This document shows, piece by piece, positions 37,189 through 47,171 of a stretch of 64,000 nt of DNA. Position numbers and translations under genes: made by a program. Each line of letters opens with the position of its first letter. Position 1 is the first letter of the stretch. This stretch comes from Fistulifera solaris. Its lineage: Eukaryota; Bacillariophyta; Bacillariophyceae; Naviculales; Stauroneidaceae. The notes under the pieces are model-generated. The model saw only the letters and a list, made by a program, of their open reading frames with translations. It was not told where the DNA came from and searched no databases. Location of the stretch: the NCBI GenBank assembly GCA_030295235.1, contig AP026153.1:62001-126000 (forward strand). Reading direction: 5' to 3'.

Positions 37189-38078
37189 TTACGACTCCAA
37201 CGGTTTCTTCTTTTTCTTTTTCATAATTTGTTCCACGGTATATTCGTCTTTTCCTTGATGCAACACGTGCGCCAACCAATGCAAGGCGGCCGGATCGACA
37301 ACATCATCGAGGAGGGGCGTGGGATTGCACACCAACATGGCACTCCCTTGGAGACCGGTCTTTTGGATGACAATATTGGCATAATAGCGTCCGACTTTGG
37401 CTTTTTCCTGGGCCAATTCCCGCAATCGCGTCGCAAAGGACCATCGGAATTTGTGGCCTTGCACAAAGGGAATCCATACCAAGACGGTCGCGTACGGATT
37501 TCGTTCCAGAATGCGTTGTAATAAGGCTTGGACCGCCGCATATTCGTCGTCGTGCACAAAGCCGGCATCCAACAAGACGACATGGTGTTTGTCACTGTCG
37601 GGGGGCATTAAGAACTCCAATGTCGCTGGATCATAACAATCGAGTGGTTGAAACTGTGCGGCTGAATTAAGGCCTTCCACTTGTTGCATGTAACAATCGG
37701 TACAGCGATGTTCATCCATGCCTTCTCTTAAGAGCGACTGGGTGAGCAAGGGCGATCCAGGATACAGTTCGAAATCCTCCAAGCCATCGGCTCCGACGGT
37801 TTCGAGAACAGTTTGGATGTACGTCCGAATCGGAGCGGGAATTTCGTATTTTTTCGCGGTTTGACAATACCGCTGCAAGACTTTCCCGATGCCGTGTTTC
37901 CATTCGTCTTGATTTTCTAACGCATAAACACCGTATCCCGAATGCGCATCGGCGACCATCAATCCTTCCGGATGGACTTTTGCAATTCTTGGATAACATT
38001 CACCAGCAGTAGGTGCTTAAAGACATCCGCGTGATTGCCGGCGTGGTCTTCGTGTTTATAAAAGGGCGTGTCGGTCAT
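37189..38078 (-). CDS. RlmJ-like rRNA methyltransferase homologue, altered DPPY
   Basis: About 296 residues, like E. coli RlmJ (280), which methylates A2030 of 23S rRNA. The family N-terminus is well kept: YKHEDHAGNHADVFKH (E. coli YRHSFHAGNHADVLKH). Also kept are DAHSGYG in the SAM-binding position of DTHAGAG, and YPGSPLL. The catalytic DPPY motif is replaced by DAGF (LLDAGFVHDDEY near 37575), so N6-adenine methylation by the normal chemistry is doubtful. A one-base break near 37984 (A run) separates the first 35 residues. The start at 38078 (MTDTPFYKHED) follows homology. Poly-Lys tail. Convergent with arginyl-tRNA synthetase, 90 bp apart. Confidence 0.8.
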
Positions 38079-38369
38079 TTTCTTTCTTCGATAATGATGT
38101 CGTTTTTGGAACTTTTTTGTCGTTCTGACTCGATGAATCTTTCGGATCGAACTCTTTCAAGCGTTGATTCTTTGATAGAAGGACTTGTTTTAATAAAAAT
38201 GGAAGGAACGAATCGATTTTATTTATGCAACAACAACAACAACAACAAGACACACAATAAGAACCAAAAGATCGTCGTATCGTTTTGTTGTCGAGGGTCA
38301 TCTTTCGTGTCTTGCTTCGGACGACAGATGGACGATAGAAAGTCATCGTGTCCTACTGGCAATATGCTT

Positions 38370-38389
38370 CGCGCACGCTTTCGTGCGCG
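38370..38389. promoter_or_regulatory. GC hairpin in divergent promoter
   Basis: CGCGCACG, loop CTTT, CGTGCGCG: a perfect 8-bp stem. It lies between the divergent starts of the RlmJ-like gene (38078) and the REEP gene (38620). Also nearby are (CAA)n at 38227-38249 and AGTC repeats at 38597-38612. Confidence 0.6.
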
Positions 38390-38619
38390 GCGCCTCCCGT
38401 CATTGCTGTGTATCATCCAAAAAGTAGAAACGGAATTCCGTGTGGCGAGAGGTGGGAGAAAAAACGAACAACAAAACAAACGAACGAACGAAAAGCCTTC
38501 TCGCTGCTTATATCCTCGTCATTCGTCGTTCTAGCAAGAAACGATTATTATTAGTCTATTCGAACTCTCCTTTTCTTCTTTCTCACTACCAACTACAGTC
38601 AGTCAGTCAGTCAACAAAG

Positions 38620-39493
38620 ATGAACGACAAAATGGTTCCCGTACAAATTGAAAAATACGTCAATGCGATTGGTGATTTCATGGACAAACATCCCACGACG
38701 ACCATGAATGGTACGATGTATGCGTTTGTTGTGTGTTCTGCTTGTGTATGTACATTGTAATTGAAAGTAGAGACGAAGAGAGAAAGAGAGAAATAAAAAG
38801 GAATGCTAGAGAATGCTAGAGAAAAGAATTGTATTTGCTGGCATGGAAAACGAAGGATCGTCATCATCGTCGTCACTTTTCGGAGCCACCGATTTTCTTT
38901 CCGTTTAGAACGACACAACACTGCTTCTTGTGATTCATGGATACAAACCGAGTTTGCTGCTTCGTTGTGTGCTACAAGAGTTGCTCATTCTAAAATTTAT
39001 GAGTTTTCGTCCTTTTTCTCATTCGTTCTTTGTTCTTTTCTCATGCACTCGTTTCTTTTTTCCAGACAAATTGAAAGACTTGGAACACAAGACGGGATAC
39101 CACAAGGTCTACTTTTTTGTCACGGGTGCCGTGTCCGCACTCAGTGCCTTGTGGTTGTTGGGTGGCGTCAAATTGTTGGTGGATTTGTTGGGATTCGTCT
39201 ATCCCGCCTACATGTCCTTCAAAAGCATGGATTCCGGCAGTCACGATGATACCCAGTGGTTGACCTATTGGGTCGTCTTTTCCTTCCTTTCCATTGTCGA
39301 GAATTTGTTGAGCGTCATCGTCACGGCCATTCCCTTTTATTTTTGGATCAAAATGGGAGTCATTGTGTGGATGTACGCTCCGTCGACGCGGGGTGCCGAA
39401 GTATTGTATCAGCAAGGCTTGCGACCGTTGTTGGCTCCCCTATTTGGAGGCGGGCAAGAAGGATTAATGTGTCGGGGAGTCTATCTAGTGTGA
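38620..39493 (+). CDS. REEP/Yop1 (TB2/DP1/HVA22) ER-shaping protein
   Basis: 172 residues from two exons: 38620-38710 and 39066-39493 (intron 38711-39065, 355 nt, longest in the window). Exon 1 ends in ATGAATG and joins to give MNDKLKDLEHKTGYHKVYFF. The family core is clear: two paired hydrophobic hairpins, GFVYPAYMSFKSM, DDTQWLTYWVVFSFLSI, FYFWIKMGVIVWMYAP and GAEVLYQQGLRPLL. These proteins wedge into the ER membrane and stabilise tubules. If the intron were retained, translation would end after a short Cys-rich tail at 38760. Confidence 0.9.
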
Positions 39494-39901
39494 GTCACCT
39501 TTTGCATCATTCCAAAGCGATACCTAAGATCCTTATGAGTGTATCTTTCTACTACTATTTTTCGACTTGCTTATTTGTTTGTATGCTCTTAGTACATTAG
39601 ACCTGCTAGAACTGACTAGCAAAGATATTATAGGGAAATCTCAGATTTTCCTTCCATAGCTAGCGCTAGAATCTAGAGATCTAAGCTTGGAACGAAGAGC
39701 GTATCCTCTCGTTTCTCGAGGCCCGTGGACGACCGACAGACAATGTGACGCGTGCCCCGTGATTCGTCCTTCTCCAGTCACTTCTGTATCCTTCGTTCAC
39801 CATAAAAACGGTTGCGTCACGGACTGAATCATGACTCGTTGACACTACAAAATCGTACTGTGCAAAATGCGAACCATGGTATCAGTCATGAGTCGTCATG
39901 A
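39494..39901. other. Intergenic, no gene seen
   Basis: Downstream of the REEP gene, no ORF. Near 39880-39909 ATGAGTCGTC is repeated, which leads into the target site of the first hAT-like element. Confidence 0.5.
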
Positions 39902-39909
39902 GTCGTCAG

Positions 39910-40651
39910 CAGGCCTCTTTATATCCGTTTTCACCCGAAAACACGGAAATAAGGTATTTTCGGAGACCTGGTAGATTTATTTTCGGTTAAATCCGGATTT
40001 TACGTAGAGCTACGTAGAATATGTACTGACTAACACATTAGCCCTGCTAGACAATCGTTTTGCTAAGTTCACTTCATCCACAACTGTTTACAACAAGCTA
40101 AATAATTATTAGACTAATCAAATTGCTTGCTTTTGTGCCTTAACGTCGCTTACTGCAAGCCACCGAGATGCGTGGCGCTAACTATTGCCAGCTGCAACTT
40201 TATCAATGGAGCACTTGCCATCACGAAAACATTTTGTTTTTGACTTTAATTTAGTTTGTGCGCTTTCATGTCGGAAATTATTTCTTTCGCAGCACCAATG
40301 TCGTCAACTATATTACACAAAGCTTTCGCCGATCATTTATCAACCCCTCAAGAAAGACAACATCTTGATTGTAACAATGATGAGGCTTTTCTAAAATCTC
40401 TATTATCAGTCTGTTCTATGTTTGCATGACCTGGTTGAATATAGTTGCATAGAGCTTCGTATATTGTGTGCTAAAGAACGAACCACCATAGTTTTTACCA
40501 AGATTATGGTACAGGTTCTCATCCGTTACACCCTCTCCCACACTCACTCGCAATACGGAAACACGGAATTAGGTTAAATTCGGGGGTCCTGAAACCTTAA
40601 ATCCGAGTATTTTCGGGATTTTTCGTAAAAACCCGAAAATAAAGTGGCCTG
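39910..40651. mobile_element. hAT-like non-autonomous element 1
   Basis: 742 bp. Left end CAGGCCTCTTTAT, right end (reverse complement) CAGGCCACTTTATTTTCGGG. Flanked on both sides by an exact 8-bp duplication GTCGTCAG (39902-39909 and 40652-40659), as expected for hAT transposons. Subterminal CCCGAAAATA-type motifs recur near both ends. No transposase ORF; one small open frame at 40185-40394 is unsupported. Confidence 0.75.
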
Positions 40652-40666
40652 GTCGTCAGTCGTCAG

Positions 40667-42053
40667 CAGGCCTCTTTATTCTGGTCAAATGACCAAAATA
40701 ATAGCATTTTCGCCAAAATAGTGCTGAAAATATGACCAAAATAAGGTATTTTGGTATTTTGGTCATGCAATTTATTATGATTTCTGCTTAGCAAGTATGT
40801 TGTTTTCTGAGTAGTTGAATTCTATTTACTATGCTTTTTACTGCACCGCGAATGTCTCTGTACGATTGAGTGTTTTGACGCAGTTTTTGCACGCCATACA
40901 TTCGTTTTTTTATTGACCTTTGCCGCCCTTCTTCAATATTCAAAAATAGGAGGGTGATTCACTTGAACACAGCGCAAGTGTTGCTTAAAAGGAACTCCGA
41001 CGGATTGATTTGGAGCAGGGGATTTGAGTGTGGAGGATGTTTGCACGCTTGGGCCTGATTGCTCGGCATTTCCCCGCCTACTGCCATTATGTTTCAATGT
41101 TTGCATTGACATATTGTCTTCCGCCAGGAGGATGGATGTTGGATGTTCCGTAAAAATAAGGAGACAAGGAACGGACGGCTTCTAATGGCTTCATAATACC
41201 GTGGTTGGATGCATATGCCCTCGAAGTTACAACAATGGATGGCGACAAAATCGTCTGGGCGGCATGCAAATTCTGTCTCGAATGTGGACGCGATACGCCG
41301 TCTCCCAAGCCCAAGAACGGATGTCAACAATCTTTTCGCCATCGACGCTTCTTAACATTGGCACAGTAACTAGTTGAAAATTCACGTTGAAAGCCAGAAA
41401 TATACGAGGAGTAAAAGAAAATGACGAAGAAAGAAAAGCGTGCGTTATTTAATGAAAAGATCAAAGCGAAGAAATCTTTTATTGTGAACCGCCGAGCTAG
41501 CAACGTCTGCTTCGAAAGTACACTCCCCTTCAGCTCTTGGAGATTGAAAAGCAGTTTTACGCCTTGCTGACTCGCCGCCGAGAGTCTGCCGCTTTTCCTA
41601 TTCAATGCAGAATGATGCACACGGAGACTTCGCCAGTGACAAGTTCGAGATGTGCTGGCAGAGTGTGGGCCCGGGGTTTGTATTTCTGAAGGATTTTTAT
41701 GGTAGCATTGCAGCGATGATGGCGGGAATTGCATCTGTCGAGTCTGACTTTCCAGAGCAAGCGGATCAGAGGCAGTAATTCCAGTTCGATGACAGACTTT
41801 ACGTTGGAGCCTATGTTGCATTGCAATCCGTATGATGATTTCTTTGAGATGTTTCTGAATTTGGGAGGTTTGCAATGTTCTTTTTAGTGATGTGAATGGG
41901 AAACACCCGTAATATTACGTGATGAGATTTACATGGTACATTTTCTACGTAGTTCTACGTGAAAAGCTAAAATAAACCAAAATAACTTTGAAAATATGAC
42001 CAAAATAACCTATTTTGGTATTTTGGTCACGAAAGCCAAAATAAAGAGGCCTG
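40667..42053. mobile_element. hAT-like non-autonomous element 2
   Basis: 1,387 bp. Left end CAGGCCTCTTTATTCTGG, right end (reverse complement) CAGGCCTCTTTATTTTGG. The same 8-bp target duplication GTCGTCAG flanks it (40659-40666 and 42054-42061). Subterminal motifs are GACCAAAATA, different from element 1. A broken reverse-strand frame at 41324-41875 may be a transposase remnant but shows no motif I can name. Confidence 0.75.
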
Positions 42054-42722
42054 GTCGTCAGGCTTTCCTACGACATAGTACCAAGAGTCAAGAGTACTCC
42101 GGGGTATTAATAATGGTAGGTCCGATCAAATCCGCCATTGTACTAACAATATCAAGCGAATAAGTCCCAATAGCATTCTCCGGGAAATATACTGTACTAC
42201 TAATGTACCGACGAACAAGGAAGAATCCGAAATTACGGAAAATCGCAGAAACTGTCGTCGCGACTCCGCGCCCCCGCAGCTGCTACGAGAATTCTACACG
42301 AATTTCGTACTGGACTTGGCGAGCTCCCCCGAGACCCTGTTTGTACCGGATTCTACGTGCGAGGTACGAGAGGAACTGGCGACGATGATTTTGACGGCAA
42401 ACAACACGAGACGACGGCCACCGCACCGTACAAACTGGGAAAATTTTTATGGAGGAGACCTCGAGCAGCGTTGCATTGCGTTTGCGTCTCCCTTTCTTCT
42501 TCTTGCCGTTTCGTGGTGTTGTTCTCGAGAACTGATTCTCCCGACCAATCAACGAAAATAGAGTCCACGGAGTCATTGAAATTCACTTTCTTGCAAAGTA
42601 TTCAAAATCATTTGTTCATTGGTTTTTACTGGAAAGAAGCAACGAGAGAGAGAGAGCTTGTCTTTGCAGCCAACCAGGATTGTTGTTGTGAAATCCTTTC
42701 ATAACATCTTTCCCATCCTACA
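42054..42722 (+). other. Intergenic, with an orphan open frame
   Basis: A forward frame from about 42202 to 42561 reads without stop and looks protein-like in the middle (QLLREFYTNFVLDLASSPET near 42277-42336), but has no ATG until 42316, no homology cue and no intron signal. It may be a gene fragment or 5' UTR of the next gene. The rest is non-coding. Confidence 0.25.
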
Positions 42723-43625
42723 ATGCCACCCCACGCCGATTTTACTGACAACAAACCCATTAAACACAAACGCCGGTATTGTCGTTCCGAAGGATGTACG
42801 AATATAGTCAAGTCGCAAGGCCTCTGTCAACGACACGGCGCCAAACCCCGCATGTGCAAAGTCGAACAGTGCAGTAAACAGGCACAGGGCAATTTTGATG
42901 GCATGTGCAAATCGCATTTCAAGGCCTTGAAACGCGTCATACCGGTGGAAGCGGCTGCTACAACAACAGCAACGCGACCGACGGGACGATCTTCGGTCTA
43001 TGACACGATACTGCCGGCCAGTATGATGTGGAACCCGGAATCGGGCACACCGATGCCCTTGGTGGAGCATTTGGCGTGTGGGTTTCAAGACCAACCACCG
43101 GCGTGGCATCGCAATGAAGAACGACTCGCCCGCGGTTTACCGCCCGTTCACAACATTGCCACGCAATTGGAAGCGTGGGAAAAAGAACTCGTCTGGACCG
43201 AAATTTTGCTACTGACGGGCAATCCCGAATCGAGTTTTCGGCATTTGGCCCGCGGATGGGGTCGCGACAAAGGATTTCATACCGTCTTGGCACAATCGAT
43301 TTGTGAACGACGGGGGAATGTGGAACGCAAGAAGAAGCGCAAACGGGACGATGATGAAGAACAAGAGAATGAAGATGATGAAGAAGAAGAACCGACGGAA
43401 CCGATTCATATTGATGTGTACGATGAAGCTGTGTATGGGGATTACCATGAAGCCTTGGCGGCCGATTTGTTTTGTTTTTCTACCCAACAAAGTCCTCCTC
43501 ATAACATGTTTTCTTCTACGTTGGACGAATCAACATCGTCTCATTTGGAGCCTTTGACGCTGCATTCTACAACAACTCTCAATCGAGAGAATCATCCTTT
43601 CAAGGAAGAAGAAGAAGAAGTATAA
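42723..43625 (+). CDS. WRKY19-like zinc-finger protein, nuclear
   Basis: 300 residues, one exon. Two tandem Cys/His modules at residues 18-66: YCRSEGCTNIVKSQGLCQRH and MCKVEQCSKQAQGNFDGMCK followed by SHF, the repeat known from WRKY19-like proteins and common in stramenopiles. A middle domain (residues 90-200) has LPASMMWNPESGTPMPLVEH and a helical stretch. A basic patch RKKKRKRDDD follows, a good nuclear localisation signal, and then acidic and Ser/Thr-rich tails. Role: probably nucleic-acid or protein binding in the nucleus. Confidence 0.75.
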   Translation: MPPHADFTDNKPIKHKRRYCRSEGCTNIVKSQGLCQRHGAKPRMCKVEQCSKQAQGNFDGMCKSHFKALKRVIPVEAAATTTATRPTGRSSVYDTILPASMMWNPESGTPMPLVEHLACGFQDQPPAWHRNEERLARGLPPVHNIATQLEAWEKELVWTEILLLTGNPESSFRHLARGWGRDKGFHTVLAQSICERRGNVERKKKRKRDDDEEQENEDDEEEEPTEPIHIDVYDEAVYGDYHEALAADLFCFSTQQSPPHNMFSSTLDESTSSHLEPLTLHSTTTLNRENHPFKEEEEEV

Positions 43626-43795
43626 CTTGCTTTAAAAAAAATTGTAGTTGGATAGTCTCATTTCTGGCTCCGACGTACTCAGCTCAATCTCTTTCGAGGG
43701 CTACCATTCTTTGTCGTTCCCTGAATCATCGCAACTTCCTGCTTCTACAAATACGAATACTACTTTGTCTACTACCACTACTTCTACTCATTATT

Positions 43796-44271
43796 TTAGA
43801 AACCATGCAAGACGATACTTTCGGCATGACAAATTTCTTGGGCCGTCAAAAATTCCTTGACATTCGTGCGTTGATCTCCACTGAGTTGAATGACTTCACC
43901 GGCATCTTCATCTTGTTGGACGGCCCCGTTGCACGAAAACGTTTTTTTGAAGGCTTTGCAGATGCGTTTAATGTCCAAATCGTCCGCGAGGCCCGCCACC
44001 GTCGTGATACATTTCCGTCCGTTGCGTTGTTGGACCCGCACGTGGACCTTTTCTTCCGTCGTGACACCGCCTTTGTCACCGGCGTCTTCGAAGGCGTCTG
44101 TATTCATTTTGTTATTTTGTTGAATGAATGAATAATGTGAGAAGAACGGAACCAAAGTATAGTAACGAATGGGAGCGAGTGTGAGAAACACCCACAAGCT
44201 CTCGCAATCATCCATTTTGACACATTTTGAAACGTACCAAACGCATTGAAATTCATTTGTGCCGTTGTCAT
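43796..44271 (-). CDS. eIF1: Translation initiation factor eIF1 (SUI1)
   Basis: 111 residues from two exons: 44238-44271 and 43796-44097 (intron 44098-44237). Exon 1 reads MTTAQMNFNAF and splices to give FDAFEDAGDKGG, the usual eIF1 start. The SUI1 domain is complete: VHVRVQQRNGRKCITTVAGL, DIKRICKAFKKTFSCNG, VIQLSGDQRTNVKEFL and a final VHGF-like VLHGF. eIF1 binds the 40S subunit and governs start-codon choice. A long frame reading straight through the intron from 44215 is not the true start. Confidence 0.93.
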
Positions 44272-44460
44272 GATGCTAGCTAGCTAGAACTGTAAAGAAA
44301 TGGATTGAATCTAAGGTTGGTGGACGTGGACGAGGACGAGGAATACGAATGCGGTGCTCTGGGTGTTTGGTTACTTTTCAACACAACGCGGCCAGGAGAG
44401 GCCTCCTCATGGTGGGAGCAGTGCAACACGCTTGCGATTGCGGACGGATGGACAGTCCGT

Positions 44461-44925
44461 TTATGCCGATCCTTGCTGTTTCTGGAACTGTTCCTCCTTT
44501 TGTACACTTTCTTTCATATCCAACTTATCCTTTCTTCCATCGAATTCGATGAACGGTCTTCCTTTCGGACGATCTACAGGATGCTGTGTCACTCTGTACA
44601 GTATTCGTCTATGATCCAAGAATGCTCTGAATTTCATTGGTGGAAACAAAGTCGGAGTCGAATGACTGTCTGTTGGAGTGTATTCGCCAAGACAATGGGC
44701 TGACGTGACCGATCTCCAGTCATTCGGCGGAGGTGGTTCGATTTCGAAAAGCGCGCCATGGTGTGCGTAAGCATTATATTTCGACGCGACGTTCCTTTTG
44801 TTTTGCGCCCTTTTCCAGCCAACAAAAAAAAAAAAAAAGGAAAAGAGACCGAGTAACAAACGCCCATAGAAACGACTTGCAAACACAAGCCTTTCGATCG
44901 ATGTTCCTTTCGTATTAGAAAACAA
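44461..44925 (-). CDS. Possible small protein, start unclear
   Basis: A reverse-strand open frame whose C-terminal part looks coding: FEIEPPPPNDWRSV, then MKFRAFLDHRRILYRVTQH and a charged tail ending QKQQGSA. There is no ATG at the 5' end of the frame; it crosses a 16-base T tract (44823-44838), where frame is unreliable. An ATG at 44933 would connect if the tract length is wrong. No family recognised. It is divergent from the gene at 44979. Confidence 0.35.
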   Translation of the reverse strand: MFSNTKGTSIERLVFASRFYGRLLLGLFSFFFFFVGWKRAQNKRNVASKYNAYAHHGALFEIEPPPPNDWRSVTSAHCLGEYTPTDSHSTPTLFPPMKFRAFLDHRRILYRVTQHPVDRPKGRPFIEFDGRKDKLDMKESVQKEEQFQKQQGSA

Positions 44926-44978
44926 CTAAACATTTCTTTCTTTTTTCGTTCAAAATTACCATTCTTTTAGATAAAAGA

Positions 44979-47102
44979 ATGAATGGTAGTTATTTGGCGT
45001 TTCCCGGAGAAGAAGGAACATCTGCTGAAAGTGATCTTTATCATCATGCGACACGCAACAATAATCAGGCGCAACATTCGTTTTTAGGAGAATCATCGCA
45101 ATTGCAAGTGCAGCAACCAACATTATATGCCGCGGCAGCGTATAATCCGCAATACACTACTTTCACACAAGATCATCATTCCCTTTACATGCCGGCTCAT
45201 TTGCCCGACACTTTGAATCATCCTCCTTCGCTTCATAACACTACTACTACGTATTCGTCTCTGCCACACAACAACGCCTTGAAAGACTATCCGGCGTATC
45301 ATTTAGCACAATTTGCTGCCGCCGATTCCTATCACAACAACACTTTACAACCACCCAACAATCTACTGTCGTATCACGAAACCGACGCCCCCGATCCTCT
45401 CTTGTTCATGACCAGTCTTTTGTCTTCTTCGACTACTGCTATAGACAAATCATCCTCCGAGGAATTCGTCATGCCTCCGTGGCTCAACGAACTAACAATT
45501 CCGTGTTCAGCATTGTCGTTGACACCCTTGACAGGAAAGGAAGTCGTCCAACGCGTGCAATGGTGTATGAACGATGTTCTCACGCGCTACATTCCGTGCG
45601 TCGATTTCTTGGTCGAATGTCAACAGTCGTTGCGGAAAGGATTGGCCGTCGCGACGCGTCGGATACGACGACAAGAAGCGTTGACGCCCGTCCAATTTTG
45701 TACGACCTTTGTGGAACCATTGCCGGGACAATTTTATGCCAAATCGTCCACGACGATGGAACAAGGTGCCCTCCAGGAGGCGGTCCGGGAATTGCAGACG
45801 TTGGTGAATGATGCACGGAATTGTATACGACAAGGTTCGGAAGCCGTGAAAAATACGTTCTTGGGAGGAATGAAAGATGGAGAATCGTGGGGATTGCGGA
45901 AATGGTTGTCACGGCACGGGAATGCTTTACGCATCTGTACCGATCTCGAGTGTTTGTTGGCGGCGTGCAAACAATTGGATCGGGCTTGTACGAAAACACA
46001 ACAACTGGCGCGGTTGTTACGACCGATGGCGCAGCGAACGTTGGAACAATTGAAGAGGGAGATTCCGGCGTCGTATCAAGAAGTCAGTGCCGCGCATCCC
46101 TATTTGCCCTTTTTTCATCGTCTCGAAGCGGCGTTGCGGAACATGTCGCAATTTGATCCCGAAGAAGAAGCAGTCATTTGTATTGATGATGATTCGGATG
46201 ATGACGATGAAATTGAAGTCTACAATGCACCACCTCCGCCCCGAAAGCGCAAGCAACAGGAAGTGGTGATGGATGTGAGCAGCCCGAAATTGCCGCCAAT
46301 GAAAGAAGCGAAAATGGATCCACAGACGATTGCGGTGCAAAATAATGACGAGAGCTCTTCGGGAGAATCCGAAGATGATAGTGTCGTGGAAATTGTGGAC
46401 GTCAAGCCATCGACCATGCAACGGCACGTTCCCGTGTCGAGAAGTCCGAGTGATTCAACACATAACTGGCCGGTTCCGATCGATGAACCATACGCCAAAT
46501 CCACTGCCGAGGCCTTGGCCAACAGTATCGAGCAACTGGCGGTGGCCTTGGAAGAAGAAGAGCTGGTGGTTCCGCGGGTGTTGGAACGGGAACCATTTTG
46601 GAATCCGTCCAGGTTTGCCAGTGCTTTGCGTTTGTTTGCTCTCATTTTGCGACAACCCGAGGCCATCCATTTTGTCGACAATGTGAACGAAGATGCTTTG
46701 GTCGATTCGGGGCACCGACTTTTTTCACACGTCGTCAAGCATCCTTTGTGCTTTCGGGACATTCAGGCGGCGCTGATTCAGAATGACAGTCAAAGTGAAT
46801 CATCAGTTCCTCGCACCAACAATGGCAAATTGCTCAGTCCATCGCAGTGGAATATGTGGAAAGGATCGGAGCTGTTGCAAGCCATTGATCTTATTTTCTT
46901 GAATTCATTGGCGTATGGACAAGCGCTGGGAGAAGGGAAATCGCAGCATCGGTCCAAAGTCAATAAATTACGCAAAACGCTGTGGAATGGCATTCACGCC
47001 ATATTGCAAGCGGAATGTGATGCGGCCGCGCGTCGACTGCACACCCCCACACGCCGATCCGAAGACAGCGGCTTTGTCGTGTACAAAATACAGGAGAGAT
47101 GA
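44979..47102 (+). CDS. Large nuclear-like protein with SIM motifs, unknown
   Basis: 707 residues, one exon, intact. Residues 1-165 are Gln/Asn/His/Tyr-rich and disordered. Residues 165-395 form a helical Cys-containing domain (VVQRVQWCMNDVLTRYIPCV; CTDLECLLAACKQLDRAC). Two likely SUMO-interaction motifs with acidic tails follow: AVICIDDDSDDDDEIEV near 46170-46220 and DSVVEIVDV near 46380-46400, with a basic PPRKRKQQ between them. The C-terminal 180 residues are helical (PSRFASALRLFALILRQPEA) and could be a conserved domain. Likely nuclear, perhaps acting with SUMO-modified partners; the family is unknown. Confidence 0.8.
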   Translation: MNGSYLAFPGEEGTSAESDLYHHATRNNNQAQHSFLGESSQLQVQQPTLYAAAAYNPQYTTFTQDHHSLYMPAHLPDTLNHPPSLHNTTTTYSSLPHNNALKDYPAYHLAQFAAADSYHNNTLQPPNNLLSYHETDAPDPLLFMTSLLSSSTTAIDKSSSEEFVMPPWLNELTIPCSALSLTPLTGKEVVQRVQWCMNDVLTRYIPCVDFLVECQQSLRKGLAVATRRIRRQEALTPVQFCTTFVEPLPGQFYAKSSTTMEQGALQEAVRELQTLVNDARNCIRQGSEAVKNTFLGGMKDGESWGLRKWLSRHGNALRICTDLECLLAACKQLDRACTKTQQLARLLRPMAQRTLEQLKREIPASYQEVSAAHPYLPFFHRLEAALRNMSQFDPEEEAVICIDDDSDDDDEIEVYNAPPPPRKRKQQEVVMDVSSPKLPPMKEAKMDPQTIAVQNNDESSSGESEDDSVVEIVDVKPSTMQRHVPVSRSPSDSTHNWPVPIDEPYAKSTAEALANSIEQLAVALEEEELVVPRVLEREPFWNPSRFASALRLFALILRQPEAIHFVDNVNEDALVDSGHRLFSHVVKHPLCFRDIQAALIQNDSQSESSVPRTNNGKLLSPSQWNMWKGSELLQAIDLIFLNSLAYGQALGEGKSQHRSKVNKLRKTLWNGIHAILQAECDAAARRLHTPTRRSEDSGFVVYKIQER

Positions 47103-47171
47103 CATAATAATAAGCATTATAGTGTTATTATGAGTTCCATGCTACAATGAGAATGCGTGTTTTACCAAGTC

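Noticed and set aside
41324-41875. Reverse ORF inside element 2 as a hAT transposase
   Set aside because: No hAT motif could be named, so it is kept only as a possible remnant.
43796-44215. Longer eIF1 reading from 44215
   Set aside because: The extra N-terminus is intron; the spliced start at 44271 gives the normal family N-terminus.
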